Source: Bacteroidales bacterium (GTDB lineage Bacteria > Bacteroidota > Bacteroidia > Bacteroidales > UBA932). Taken from it: 43,357 bases of DNA. Position 1 is the first letter of the stretch. The number at the start of each line of letters is the position of its first letter. The notes under the pieces were generated by a model, which was not told the origin of the DNA, did not search any database, and was given only the letters and a program-made list of their open reading frames with translations. A program made the translations under genes and the position numbers. Shown here piece after piece: positions 8,362 to 17,598 of the stretch. The stretch covers positions 1 through 43,357 of the forward strand of contig JAFQFD010000011.1 of the NCBI GenBank assembly GCA_017415715.1, read 5' to 3'.

Positions 8362-8412
8362 AATCCGCGGTTGGTTTCGTCATTTATGTAAATGACTAAC
8401 TAACCGCGGATT
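8362..8412. terminator. Long hairpin between efp and PUL1 (terminator or leader structure)
   Basis: AATCCGCGGTT (8362-8372) pairs with AACCGCGGATT (8402-8412). An inner stem GTCATTTA (8379-8386) pairs with TAAATGAC (8389-8396), and GTT (8374-8376) pairs with AAC (8398-8400). The result is an almost continuous 51-nt hairpin. It ends one base before the ATG at 8414 and has no T-tract after it on the plus strand. It may end efp transcription, control entry into the PUL1 operon, or occlude the first start codon. Confidence 0.55.
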
Positions 8413-8413
8413 A

Positions 8414-10975
8414 ATGTCAATACACAGAACTCTTTTGGGGCAGGGACGCAGAATCCTTGCCGGTATGCTTTCGGCAGTGATGCTGCTTGGAAGCTTCTCT
8501 TGTGGAAACGAGATCACCCCGGAAGATCCGGATGACAAGCCGGAGACTCCGGTGGGTCCGGATGACAAGCCGGATTTGAATGTCGGTGACCTCGAAATCA
8601 TAGATGGAAAGGCAAGGCTCTATGTCTGTGAGCCTGAAGCTTCGCTCAGAAGCGCCTTCGGAAATCCGATAACAGACTGGTCTGACTATACTGTCACCGT
8701 CGCTGATAAGGAATACAAGGTCCTTGTCGACGACGATGGCAAGGCGTATGTGGATGTGGATGAGTCTGCTGACGGCACCTATGCCGCAGTGCTGACTTCA
8801 GAGGCCTCAGAGCCATACGGCACAGGATATGAGGATGTGCTGCATCCTTTCGCATATGCATATCATACCGCTGCCGGCGTAGTCGCGTCTCTCCCTCAAT
8901 ACGCCTCATACAGCAAGGAGAATGGTGCGGTCCTTACATTCTCGACCGGAATGGCCCTTCTTGAAATCACCCTGAAGGGCACCGCGTCCGTGGCATCCGT
9001 ATATGTGCAGGATCCGTCAGGAAGCCTCCTGGGCGGATCAGGTACCTATGATCCTTCAAATGGCACATTCACAATGGAGAAGGGTGTGGACTTTGTCTCG
9101 CTCAACACCACCAGCAAGGGCAATTTCGTTCCGCTCACCGACGCCGGGACCAGATTCCTGGTGCCGGTCCCTGCAGGAAGCTATCCTCAGGGCCTGGACG
9201 TGCGTGTCTGCGATTCGGAGCATAAGATGTGCTCTGCCAATACAGGCGCGTTCGAGGTGGGATATGACAGGACCCACACCTTCAGGATGGAGTATAGTCC
9301 GGCCAAGGACCTCCTCTTCTTCGAGGGCTTCGACAATTTCGTCTGGGGCGGTGATGTCGTGGGCGGAAGCGCCACTTTCGGTCTCAATCCGAAGGACGAG
9401 ACAGTGACCACGACTTCATTCAGGACCCTTACCGGTTATGAGCAGGGCCTCTATCCTGTGACCTATGACGTGGCAGGCTCGGGATATATCCAGAAATCAT
9501 CTCAGATGAGCGAGATCGCAGGCAAGACCGTGTCCGAGTCCCGCAATCTTTCGTCTTCATATATAAAGAGCCGTAACGTGGGTGACTATGTCGCCCTGTA
9601 CAAGTCTCAGGAGCATCAGGGCTATATAGCTCTCGGCACTGCAGAGTCGTATAACGGCATCTTCGAGCCGGCATTCGGGGGCTCTATGATAACGATGCAG
9701 AGGGATGTGCAGATTAGCTTTGACTTCTGTCCGAGGTCAGACTTCGACGATGACCTGTATTTCACCGCCACCAGCGGTGCCAACATCGTTTCCTGCACTC
9801 TGGACGGCGTGGAGCTTGGAGCAGAGTCATTCAGCAGACTCTTCAAGAAGACTGGCTCGACTGCAAGCATACTCAGGAGCGCAGTGGAGATACCTGCGGA
9901 TATGACCTCTGCAAAGAAGTGGCATAAGGTCGTTCTTACAGTCAGGAACGCCAACGATGCGTCCCTGTTCAATATCTCTACTGCATCATCGCACACAAGA
10001 CCGGGCAGCTACGGCTTCTATCTTGACAATTTCGAGGTAAGGAGCATATATGATGCTTCAAAGAAGAAGAGCACGACTCTCAGAGTACTCTACTGGAACG
10101 TCCAGAACGGAATGTGGGCGGACCAGGACAACAACTACAACAATTTCGTGGCCTGGGTCAAGAAATATAATCCGGATGTATGCGTATGGTGCGAGGGTGA
10201 GACCATCTTCAACACTTCGGGCGACAAGGTCTACGGTACCAACAGGGTTCTTCCTGCAGCCTGGGCCACGGTGGCACAACGTTATGGACATAATTACTGG
10301 AGCAAGAGCGAGGACAGGGACAACTATCCTCAGATCATCACATCAAAATATCCGATAAACACCTTGGCCAAGATAGGACAGATCGGAGACACAGAGGCAT
10401 TTGTAGAGCACGGCTCCGGCCTTTTCGAGGTGACCTTCAACGGTCAAAGTGTATATTTCGTGTCCTTCCACGCGTTCGCGCACGCCTATGACCCAAAATG
10501 TACAAGCTCCGGCACTGACGCCCAGAACGCCTCTGCAGCATTGTATGAAGGTGATTATCATCGTGAAAAAGAGATCAGGTATGTATATGAGCAGACTATA
10601 GAAAAATATCCTTCGCAGTCCAACTGGCTTATGATGGGAGACTTCAACTCCATCTCAAGCCTGGATGCCGAGCATCACACCGGCATCAACGATACAAACT
10701 GGCTCCTGCACGACCATATCCTCGGCAAGGAATATCTGAAGGATATCATTGCGGAGAGGAATGCGCCGGAGGACTTCTTCTCCTCGATCAACGGAGACTC
10801 AAGGAGAATAGATTTCATATATGCATCTCCTGCTATGTATGAACGCATAGAAAGCGCAGCCATAGTCATAGACTCGTGGACGGTCCTCAGCCAGGACAAG
10901 AGCGTCTCTGACAAGGGCTATTTCTGCCGTCCTTCGGACCACAGACCGATTCTCGTGGACTTCAAGATGAACTGA
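8414..10975 (+). CDS. Surface lipoprotein with C-terminal EEP phosphodiesterase/nuclease domain
   Basis: This 853-aa lipoprotein has a signal peptide with lipobox ending at C30 (LLGSFSC) and an acidic Pro-rich linker containing two copies of PDDKP. Unrecognised beta-rich regions follow, including a jelly-roll-like module from about residue 300. A complete endonuclease/exonuclease/phosphatase domain occupies about 555-853, with the expected active-site set: N562 (YWNVQ), E594 (WCEGE), D743/N745 (GDFN) and D842/H843 (SDH). EEP enzymes cut phosphodiesters or phosphomonoesters in nucleic acids, sphingomyelin or inositol phosphates; the substrate here is unknown. The neighbouring gene is a stand-alone paralogue of the catalytic domain. 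Met18 is an alternative start that would give a shorter signal peptide. Confidence 0.82.
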   Translation: MSIHRTLLGQGRRILAGMLSAVMLLGSFSCGNEITPEDPDDKPETPVGPDDKPDLNVGDLEIIDGKARLYVCEPEASLRSAFGNPITDWSDYTVTVADKEYKVLVDDDGKAYVDVDESADGTYAAVLTSEASEPYGTGYEDVLHPFAYAYHTAAGVVASLPQYASYSKENGAVLTFSTGMALLEITLKGTASVASVYVQDPSGSLLGGSGTYDPSNGTFTMEKGVDFVSLNTTSKGNFVPLTDAGTRFLVPVPAGSYPQGLDVRVCDSEHKMCSANTGAFEVGYDRTHTFRMEYSPAKDLLFFEGFDNFVWGGDVVGGSATFGLNPKDETVTTTSFRTLTGYEQGLYPVTYDVAGSGYIQKSSQMSEIAGKTVSESRNLSSSYIKSRNVGDYVALYKSQEHQGYIALGTAESYNGIFEPAFGGSMITMQRDVQISFDFCPRSDFDDDLYFTATSGANIVSCTLDGVELGAESFSRLFKKTGSTASILRSAVEIPADMTSAKKWHKVVLTVRNANDASLFNISTASSHTRPGSYGFYLDNFEVRSIYDASKKKSTTLRVLYWNVQNGMWADQDNNYNNFVAWVKKYNPDVCVWCEGETIFNTSGDKVYGTNRVLPAAWATVAQRYGHNYWSKSEDRDNYPQIITSKYPINTLAKIGQIGDTEAFVEHGSGLFEVTFNGQSVYFVSFHAFAHAYDPKCTSSGTDAQNASAALYEGDYHREKEIRYVYEQTIEKYPSQSNWLMMGDFNSISSLDAEHHTGINDTNWLLHDHILGKEYLKDIIAERNAPEDFFSSINGDSRRIDFIYASPAMYERIESAAIVIDSWTVLSQDKSVSDKGYFCRPSDHRPILVDFKMN
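8527..8574 (+). repeat. In-frame direct repeat in the lipoprotein linker
   Basis: An 18-bp sequence beginning TCCGGATGACAAG occurs at 8527-8544 and 8557-8574, a 30-bp (10-residue) period. It encodes two PDDKP units of an acidic, proline-rich tether just after the lipidated cysteine. In-frame repeats of this kind can change copy number by slippage. Confidence 0.6.
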
Positions 10976-10976
10976 G

Positions 10977-11930
10977 ATGAAGAAGATTATCATTCTGGTA
11001 ATGGCCGCTGTCCTTTCCCTGGCCGTTGCCGATGCTCGGGGAAAGGAACTGAAGGTGCTCTACTGGAACATCCAGAACGGTATGTGGGCCGGTCAGGAGG
11101 ACAACTATGATGCATTCGTGAAATGGGTCAAGGCCCAGGATGCGGATGTGTGCATATGGTGCGAGGCAGAGACCATCTATTACACCGGCTCGTCAAAGCG
11201 CCTGCCTCGCGAGGACCGCTATTTCATCTGGGAAGAGGTGGCTCCGAGGTATGGACATAAACATATATATGTGGCAGGTCATCGTGACGGCTATCCTCAG
11301 GTGATCACGTCGAAGTACCCGATAGAGAACGTGAAGAAGATTGTCGGTGACGACCGGACCGTAGTGACTCACGGAGCGGGGTGGGCGCGCGTGAAGGCCT
11401 ATGGAAAGACCTTCAACATAGTATCGCTGCATACCTGGCCGCAGAAGTCGCATTTCAGGTATAAGGAGGCTTCAAAGGAAGAGCGTGACGCCAGTGCGGC
11501 ACGTAATGAGGGTGATGTCAACCGTCTGGAAGAGATGACCTGGATATGTGAGAATACGATCCTTACGGACCCTCAGGCGGAGGAGAACTACTGGCTTATG
11601 GCAGGTGACTTCAATGCCGTCTCGCCGAAGGACAACTGGGTATACAAGTTCCCCGAGGGAGATTCGAGGCTTCTTGTACACGACTATATACTGAAGAACA
11701 CCCCTTATGTGGATGTCATCTGGGAAAGGCATCCGCGCAATTTCTACACCACTACATTCGAATGCAAGAGGATAGACTTCGTCTACCTGTCTCCGGCCCT
11801 CTATGGGCTTGTGGAGGACGCCCGGATTGTCGAGGATGAGTATACAAGGCCTCACAGACACGCGTCTGTGAAGAACTTCCAGGATCCTTCCGACCATCTC
11901 CCCATCATAGTCAATTTCAAAATCAAATAA
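10977..11930 (+). CDS. Secreted EEP-family phosphodiesterase/phosphatase
   Basis: This 317-aa protein has a type I signal peptide (about residues 1-20, VADA-RG) and one EEP domain filling the rest. Active-site residues are complete: N31 (YWNIQ), E63 (WCEAE), the SLHTW histidine, D211/N213 (GDFN) and D306/H307 (SDHLP). It closely resembles the C-terminal domain of the preceding lipoprotein (shared YWN-QNGMWA and VC-WCE-ETI blocks), so the pair probably arose by duplication. One copy is membrane-anchored and this one is soluble. The start follows the upstream stop with a 1-bp gap, implying translational coupling. The substrate is unknown; a phosphorylated glycan, a nucleic acid or a lipid headgroup are all possible. 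Confidence 0.85.
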   Translation: MKKIIILVMAAVLSLAVADARGKELKVLYWNIQNGMWAGQEDNYDAFVKWVKAQDADVCIWCEAETIYYTGSSKRLPREDRYFIWEEVAPRYGHKHIYVAGHRDGYPQVITSKYPIENVKKIVGDDRTVVTHGAGWARVKAYGKTFNIVSLHTWPQKSHFRYKEASKEERDASAARNEGDVNRLEEMTWICENTILTDPQAEENYWLMAGDFNAVSPKDNWVYKFPEGDSRLLVHDYILKNTPYVDVIWERHPRNFYTTTFECKRIDFVYLSPALYGLVEDARIVEDEYTRPHRHASVKNFQDPSDHLPIIVNFKIK

Positions 11931-11936
11931 TATCTT

Positions 11937-12983
11937 ATGAAGTTAAAACTATCGACATTGATTCCGCTGGCAGTGCTCGGACTTGCCCTTGTGGCGTGCT
12001 CCAAGGACGACCGTAATGCGCCTCGCACGGATGGATTTGAGATCCACGCCCTGGCGGACTGCAGCGATGAGCCTCTGAAGGAGTTCTGCGTGGACGTCCT
12101 TGAAGGCACTTCGGAACTGTACATCAGGACTGATGTGACAGATTTCAACGTGTTCTGGCAGGATGCGGCAGGCACCCCTTGGCTGGAGGTCTCGGCTTGT
12201 AGGAAGACAGATGTTCCTTCTGTCTGGAAAGTGACCCTGAACTACATCGGCAGGTCGGAAGGTGTTCTCTACACCCGCAGGACAGGTACATTGTCCGTGA
12301 CCAAGCCTGAAGCCAATCTCGCGGCGTTCCTGTCCGTACACCAGGGGGCTATCGAAAGGACAGGCAACGATTTCTCGGACTTCAAGTATGGCTCGTGGCT
12401 CCCTGACGATGCGTCAGGTGAGATGCCTTTTGAAAGCTGGTCCGACGCCCTTAAGAAGAAGGGATTCTCTTCTGAAACTGCCCTGGCCTGCTTCGGAAGG
12501 TACGGACACCTGAAGATCGGTGACGAAAACGGCACCAAGGGAAATCTGGTGACTCCTACCAATGGCCTTCACAGATATGACTCCCTCCTTATGGTTTCGT
12601 TCAAGGTCGCTGCTTATCCGGGTGACGACAAGTCGTTCAAGGTGGATGTCGTGGGCGGCGGTGTCATCCGCGATTTCGCTGCGGAAGGCAAGACCAGCCT
12701 CACCCTTGAGACCGTGGACATCACTACCAATGCCGTGACTCAGGAGGGACTCTGGAAGCCGGAGACCAACTTCATAGTCTTCATATCATCTGTGGAGAAC
12801 AATCCTGTGGGTGTGAACACCTGTCTGAAGATTACTTCAGGAGCATCCGGAAACGGCAAGGGATCGCGTCTGTTCATAGATGACTTTTATGTAATGAAAC
12901 TGGTGCATGACCAGGACGTCGACTATTTCCTTATGAACCAGGGAAGCGGACGCGACAGGATTCTTGCCTCTATTAACGACTAA
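11937..12983 (+). CDS. PUL-associated lipoprotein of unknown function
   Basis: This 348-aa protein has a lipoprotein signal peptide ending ALVACSKDD (C21). I do not recognise a named family. The N-terminal 110 residues look like a BACON or other Ig-like domain. The C-terminal half (from about 180: RYGHLKIGDENGTKG ... SRLFIDDFYVMKL) resembles the jelly-roll carbohydrate-binding-like modules common in Bacteroidetes surface lipoproteins. It is 6 bp after the EEP gene and 8 bp before susC, so it belongs to the same operon. A surface binding role is inferred from context only. Confidence 0.7.
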   Translation: MKLKLSTLIPLAVLGLALVACSKDDRNAPRTDGFEIHALADCSDEPLKEFCVDVLEGTSELYIRTDVTDFNVFWQDAAGTPWLEVSACRKTDVPSVWKVTLNYIGRSEGVLYTRRTGTLSVTKPEANLAAFLSVHQGAIERTGNDFSDFKYGSWLPDDASGEMPFESWSDALKKKGFSSETALACFGRYGHLKIGDENGTKGNLVTPTNGLHRYDSLLMVSFKVAAYPGDDKSFKVDVVGGGVIRDFAAEGKTSLTLETVDITTNAVTQEGLWKPETNFIVFISSVENNPVGVNTCLKITSGASGNGKGSRLFIDDFYVMKLVHDQDVDYFLMNQGSGRDRILASIND

Positions 12984-12991
12984 AACACCTA

Positions 12992-15900
12992 ATGATGAAA
13001 CATAATCTGCAAATGAAATGGCTGGCAGTCCTTGCCTTTGCCCTTTCCTGCATCTGTGCATCCGCACAGTCACAGGTGAAAGGTCACGTTTACGACTCGG
13101 CCGGAGAGCCGCTCATCGGTGCCTATGTGACGATCGAAGGCACTACGACAGGCTCCATAACTGACATTGACGGAGCCTATGTCATCACAGCGAAGCCTAC
13201 TGATGTGCTCAAGGCTGAATATATGGGATTCACTCCGGCAACGGAGACCGTAGGCCAGCGCGCTGTCATAGACTTCACTCTTACAGAGGACCAGAATGTC
13301 CTTGAGGACGTCGTGGTCATCGCCTATGGTGCGGCAAAGAAGTCCGACCTTACCGGATCGGTGGCCAATGTCAAGATGGGCGACATCAAGGATGCCCCTG
13401 TGCTCTCGATCGACAACGCTCTCCAGGGACGTATCGCCGGTGCCGACTTTATGTCCACTGACGGTGCTCCGGGCTCGACCACCACAATCCGTATCCGTGG
13501 TACAAGGTCCATTTCCGCATCCAATGAGCCTCTGTTCATCGTGGACGGCATTATGGATGCGATCCACGACCTGAACGACATATCATCTGACGATATCGCC
13601 AGCATCTCTGTCCTCAAGGATGCATCTTCGACAGCGATCTACGGATCGCGTGGTGCCAACGGTGTCATCATCATCACCACAAAGAAGGGCTCCAAGACAG
13701 ACGGAAAGGTCAATATCTCATTCAAGGCGGATTTCAGCCTTTCACAGCTGCCTAAGTCGCTCGACATAATGAACGCTTCCGAGTTCGTGCAGTATCGTAA
13801 CGACTACGCATATTTCGGAGATGACAAGAGTCACGCGAACGTGAATGCGAACACTCCGCTTTCGGGCTCGGTCTATGCGGATCCGTTCAGCTACGGTGAA
13901 GGCACCGACTGGATCGGAAACATCACCAGGAACGCATTCTCGCACAACTATTCGCTCTCTCTGACAGGAGGTAACGAGCACGGATCGTTCTATGCATCTA
14001 TGGCATACAACGACACAGACGGTATCATAGACGGCAGCGGCCAGAGACGTTTCTCAGGCCGTATCAAGGGTGACAGGCAGATCTTCCCTTGGCTCAAGGC
14101 TTCATACAACGGATCATACACCTGGCGTCATACCGATGAGAACAAGGCGACAATCGGAGGTACAAGCTGGTGGAACGGAGCTCAGTACCTGTCTCCGCTC
14201 CTCAAGGTGACCGACTCCGAGAACCCTCTCTATAACCTTGGACAGAAGATCAACACTCCACGTGCTATGATCGATATGAACACCAACCAGACCAAGAGAA
14301 ACTCTATGAATCACGCAGTCAGCGTGGATATCACTCCGGTTGAAAATCTGGTGATCAACAGTACTCTGTCATATTATCTCTACTTCAGACAGCAATACCG
14401 TTATTTCCCTGGCTCTCTCCCTGCAAAGACAGAAAACGAGGGTGGACAGGCCTACAGGGCAGATTATACAGAAAATTCTATGTCGAACGAGACAACCGTC
14501 AGGTATAAGCTCGAGAAGAACGGACATACTTTCCAGCCTTTGCTCGGATTCTCGCTCTATCGTTATTCTGCCGAGAATTTCTCCCTCCAGGGACAGGGCT
14601 ATATGGATGATGAGGTGATGTGGAACAATATGAACGCCGTTCTCGACAAGGAGACCTACAGCGCCGGAACATCATACAGCAGCAAGGCCAAGATGTCTGG
14701 ATTCGCCCGTGCTGACTACAACTGGAAGTCACGCTACTACATCACGGCGACAGGCCGTTTCGACGGTGCGTCGAACTTCGCGGCCAACAACAAATGGGCG
14801 TTCTTCCCTTCAGCTGCGTTGAGGTGGAACATCTCAAACGAGCCGTTTATGGCGAGCGTCGGCTGGATCGACGACCTCTCGCTCCGCTTCAGCGCCGGTC
14901 TGACAGGTAACGACGCCATCAGCGCCTACTACTCTCTGGCAAAGCTTGACAGCACCACGGGAGGATATCTTTTCGACGGCTCACAGCCGGTATCCTTCTA
15001 CAGAAGCCGTCTCGCTGAGCCTGGACTTACCTGGGAGAAGACCGCCTCATATAACCTCGCCCTCGACTGGGCTATGTTCGGAGGAAGGGTTTCGCTCACA
15101 GCTGAGGCTTATCTGTCAAAGACCACTGACCTTCTCCTGCAGGTGCAGGTTGCAGAGCAGACCGGTTATGACAAGAGGATGTGCAACCTTGGAGAAATCT
15201 CTAACAAGGGTGTCGAGCTCTCTCTGGAGACAAGAAACATCGAGCGTCCTGATTTCCAGTGGACGACTTCATTCACCGTTTCCCACAACACCCAGAAGGT
15301 GCTTGACATAGGATCCGAGGATTTCGTTTCTGCGATGAACTGTCCGGGAAACAACAAGTATATGATGTACGGTTACGTTGAGGGATATCCTCTCAACTCG
15401 CTCTGGGGATTCAAGTACGGCGGCATCTGGAAGTCGGATGAGGAGAGGGAAAGGAACAAGCAGACCAGGGCCTATGCGAGCGAAAGCACGAAGTGGGCTG
15501 ACGGTACGCCGAGGTACTATGACATCAATCACGACGGCGTCCTGAATCAGGAAGACCTCGTATACCAGGGAAGTGCGGACCCTATCCTTTACGGAGGTAT
15601 GCAGAATACTTTCTACTACAAGAACTTCAAGCTTGGTGTCTATCTGGCGTATTCTCTCGGCGGAAAGATCTACAACTACGGAGAGTTCTACCAGTCCGGA
15701 GGTATGTACACCAACCAGTTCCGCTATATGCTGAACTCCTGGCATCCTGAGAGAAATCCTGAATCGAACATCCCTCGCGCAGGCTACACTGACGTGGCCC
15801 TCCCGAGCGACTTTATGATTCACGATGCCTCATATCTCAGACTCAAGAACATCAGCCTCGGCTACACCCTTGACCTTTCGAGGAAGTGGAAGGGAGGCAT

Positions 15901-16072
15901 CAAGGATGTCACTCTCACCCTTTCAGGAGAGAACCTCTACCTGTGGAAGAACTACAACGGATTTGACCCTGACGTATCCAGCGAGGGAACATCTTCGACC
16001 CTCCGCCGTGTGGACCTCGGAGCATATCCGAAGCCAAGGACATTCACTTTCAGCATCCAGGTAAGGTATTAA
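12992..16072 (+). CDS. SusC/RagA-type TonB-dependent outer-membrane transporter (PUL1)
   Basis: This 1026-aa protein has a signal peptide (cleavage near CASA-QS). A carboxypeptidase-D-like regulatory domain follows (about 27-107, VKGHVYDSAGEPLIGAYV), then the plug (about 115-235, with the LQGRIAGA and IRIRGTRSI motifs and the FIVDGI signature). The rest is a 22-strand barrel, ending in an aromatic-containing strand (TFSIQVRY). It has no N-terminal STN domain, so it is a plain importer rather than a transducer. With the SusD encoded 18 bp downstream it would form a TonB-powered importer that closes over oligomeric substrate at the cell surface. Confidence 0.95.
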   Translation: MMKHNLQMKWLAVLAFALSCICASAQSQVKGHVYDSAGEPLIGAYVTIEGTTTGSITDIDGAYVITAKPTDVLKAEYMGFTPATETVGQRAVIDFTLTEDQNVLEDVVVIAYGAAKKSDLTGSVANVKMGDIKDAPVLSIDNALQGRIAGADFMSTDGAPGSTTTIRIRGTRSISASNEPLFIVDGIMDAIHDLNDISSDDIASISVLKDASSTAIYGSRGANGVIIITTKKGSKTDGKVNISFKADFSLSQLPKSLDIMNASEFVQYRNDYAYFGDDKSHANVNANTPLSGSVYADPFSYGEGTDWIGNITRNAFSHNYSLSLTGGNEHGSFYASMAYNDTDGIIDGSGQRRFSGRIKGDRQIFPWLKASYNGSYTWRHTDENKATIGGTSWWNGAQYLSPLLKVTDSENPLYNLGQKINTPRAMIDMNTNQTKRNSMNHAVSVDITPVENLVINSTLSYYLYFRQQYRYFPGSLPAKTENEGGQAYRADYTENSMSNETTVRYKLEKNGHTFQPLLGFSLYRYSAENFSLQGQGYMDDEVMWNNMNAVLDKETYSAGTSYSSKAKMSGFARADYNWKSRYYITATGRFDGASNFAANNKWAFFPSAALRWNISNEPFMASVGWIDDLSLRFSAGLTGNDAISAYYSLAKLDSTTGGYLFDGSQPVSFYRSRLAEPGLTWEKTASYNLALDWAMFGGRVSLTAEAYLSKTTDLLLQVQVAEQTGYDKRMCNLGEISNKGVELSLETRNIERPDFQWTTSFTVSHNTQKVLDIGSEDFVSAMNCPGNNKYMMYGYVEGYPLNSLWGFKYGGIWKSDEERERNKQTRAYASESTKWADGTPRYYDINHDGVLNQEDLVYQGSADPILYGGMQNTFYYKNFKLGVYLAYSLGGKIYNYGEFYQSGGMYTNQFRYMLNSWHPERNPESNIPRAGYTDVALPSDFMIHDASYLRLKNISLGYTLDLSRKWKGGIKDVTLTLSGENLYLWKNYNGFDPDVSSEGTSSTLRRVDLGAYPKPRTFTFSIQVRY

Positions 16073-16090
16073 CAGAAAAGAAATCGAGCT

Positions 16091-17587
16091 ATGAACATAT
16101 TCAAAAAGATAATCGGTGCGGTCTTTATGGCCGGTCTGCTCTCGGGAGCGGTATCCTGCTCGCTCGAGGAGGACACTTCGTCCATCTCGACGCCGGATAA
16201 CTTCTTCCGCAACTTTGCGGAGTGCCAGTCTGTGGTGAACGGCTGCTACATTCCGCTCAAGAGCATATACACTTACCAGTATTTCCTCGCTGTGGAGTGT
16301 GTTTCAGATATAATGTATTGTCCTTCAGGTACATTGGACGCACAGCTGGACATCAGTCCGGTGAAGCCGCGCTTCGGCACTACAGTGTGGAAGCAGTGCT
16401 ACCTCGGAGTGCAGAGATGTAATTTCGCTATTCCAGGCATCGAGGGCTGTACGGAGCTTACCGATGCGGAAAGAAACCAGCTCCTGTGTGAGGCAAAGGT
16501 GCTCAGAGCCCTTTATTACTGGCATCTGACCTGTTTCTTCGGAGATGTGCCTTTCTATATGTATGATGTCTCTGACACGGAGACCCTCCTCAAGGTGGCT
16601 GAGCTTCCGCGTATGGATGCCGATCAGAGCCGTGCAGACCTGATCGCAGACCTCAAGGAGATCGCTCCTCTGGTGTCACAGACAAGGACATCCGACAACA
16701 AGGAGCAGCGCCTCGGCGCAGCGACAGCGTGGATGCTCATCGCGAAGTTCGCTGCCTGGAACAATGATTGGGAAGAGGTCGTGAATGCTGTCGACAAGCT
16801 GGAGGAAATCTACGGTGACCTCAATCAGTATCCTCTCGAGGACATCCAGTTCCGTTGCAAGAACACTCCTGAGTCCATCTTCGAGATCCAGCACACTTAC
16901 ACTGAGGGCGGTCTGTCATATGTGTCCAATGTGGCCTGTGTGACGACTCCGGTGAGAAACAAGGATGACATCTATGACGGCGTCCAGATCCCGGAACTCG
17001 GCATGACAGCCAAGACCTGGCAGCCTGCATATGCCAACGTATATTTCTGCCAGGGCCTTATGCCTCGTCGCGGAAAGGACCTCAGGAACTACTACAATGT
17101 GGCCTGGGAGTGGGAAGGAAAGGCATTCGAGAAGGTAACGACGCGTCCTTACCCGGGTCCTAAGTTCTGGTGCCCGAATATGAAGGAAGGCAACGACGAC
17201 AATAACTACAAGGTGTTCCGCTATGCTGACGCGCTTCTTCTCAAGGCAGAGGCTCTGTGCGAGCTCAACCAGCTCTCGGAGTCTGTGAAGTATCTTGATA
17301 TGACAAGACTTCGCGCAGGCCTTGCAGGATATACCCTCCGCACTCAGGTCCGCCTGAGGGAGGAGATCCGCAACGAGAGGGCCAGGGAACTCTTCGGAGA
17401 GTTCCAGCGCAAGTATGACCTCGTACGCTGGGGCATATGGTATGATGCGGTGACAGACTACAGCGACTATCCTTCGCTTGTCAACAATATGAAGCCTTGT
17501 CACAGGTTCTATCCTATTCCGGATACCCAGGTTGTGTACTCGAAGTACAACCTCGACAATAATGAATATGCCCAGTACGGTATGTAA
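16091..17587 (+). CDS. SusD/RagB-type surface substrate-binding lipoprotein (PUL1)
   Basis: This 498-aa lipoprotein has a lipobox ending at C23 followed by an acidic, Ser-rich export-type sequence (SLEEDTSS). It has the typical SusD layout: an N-terminal segment with DNFFRNFAECQSVVNGCY, TPR-like helices (EAKVLRALYYWHLTCFFGDVP), and the C-terminal RNERARELFGEFQRKYDLVRWG and HRFYPIPDTQV blocks. It acts as the lid and binding protein for the upstream SusC. The specific glycan cannot be read from sequence. Confidence 0.94.
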   Translation: MNIFKKIIGAVFMAGLLSGAVSCSLEEDTSSISTPDNFFRNFAECQSVVNGCYIPLKSIYTYQYFLAVECVSDIMYCPSGTLDAQLDISPVKPRFGTTVWKQCYLGVQRCNFAIPGIEGCTELTDAERNQLLCEAKVLRALYYWHLTCFFGDVPFYMYDVSDTETLLKVAELPRMDADQSRADLIADLKEIAPLVSQTRTSDNKEQRLGAATAWMLIAKFAAWNNDWEEVVNAVDKLEEIYGDLNQYPLEDIQFRCKNTPESIFEIQHTYTEGGLSYVSNVACVTTPVRNKDDIYDGVQIPELGMTAKTWQPAYANVYFCQGLMPRRGKDLRNYYNVAWEWEGKAFEKVTTRPYPGPKFWCPNMKEGNDDNNYKVFRYADALLLKAEALCELNQLSESVKYLDMTRLRAGLAGYTLRTQVRLREEIRNERARELFGEFQRKYDLVRWGIWYDAVTDYSDYPSLVNNMKPCHRFYPIPDTQVVYSKYNLDNNEYAQYGM

Positions 17588-17598
17588 AAGGAGGATTT

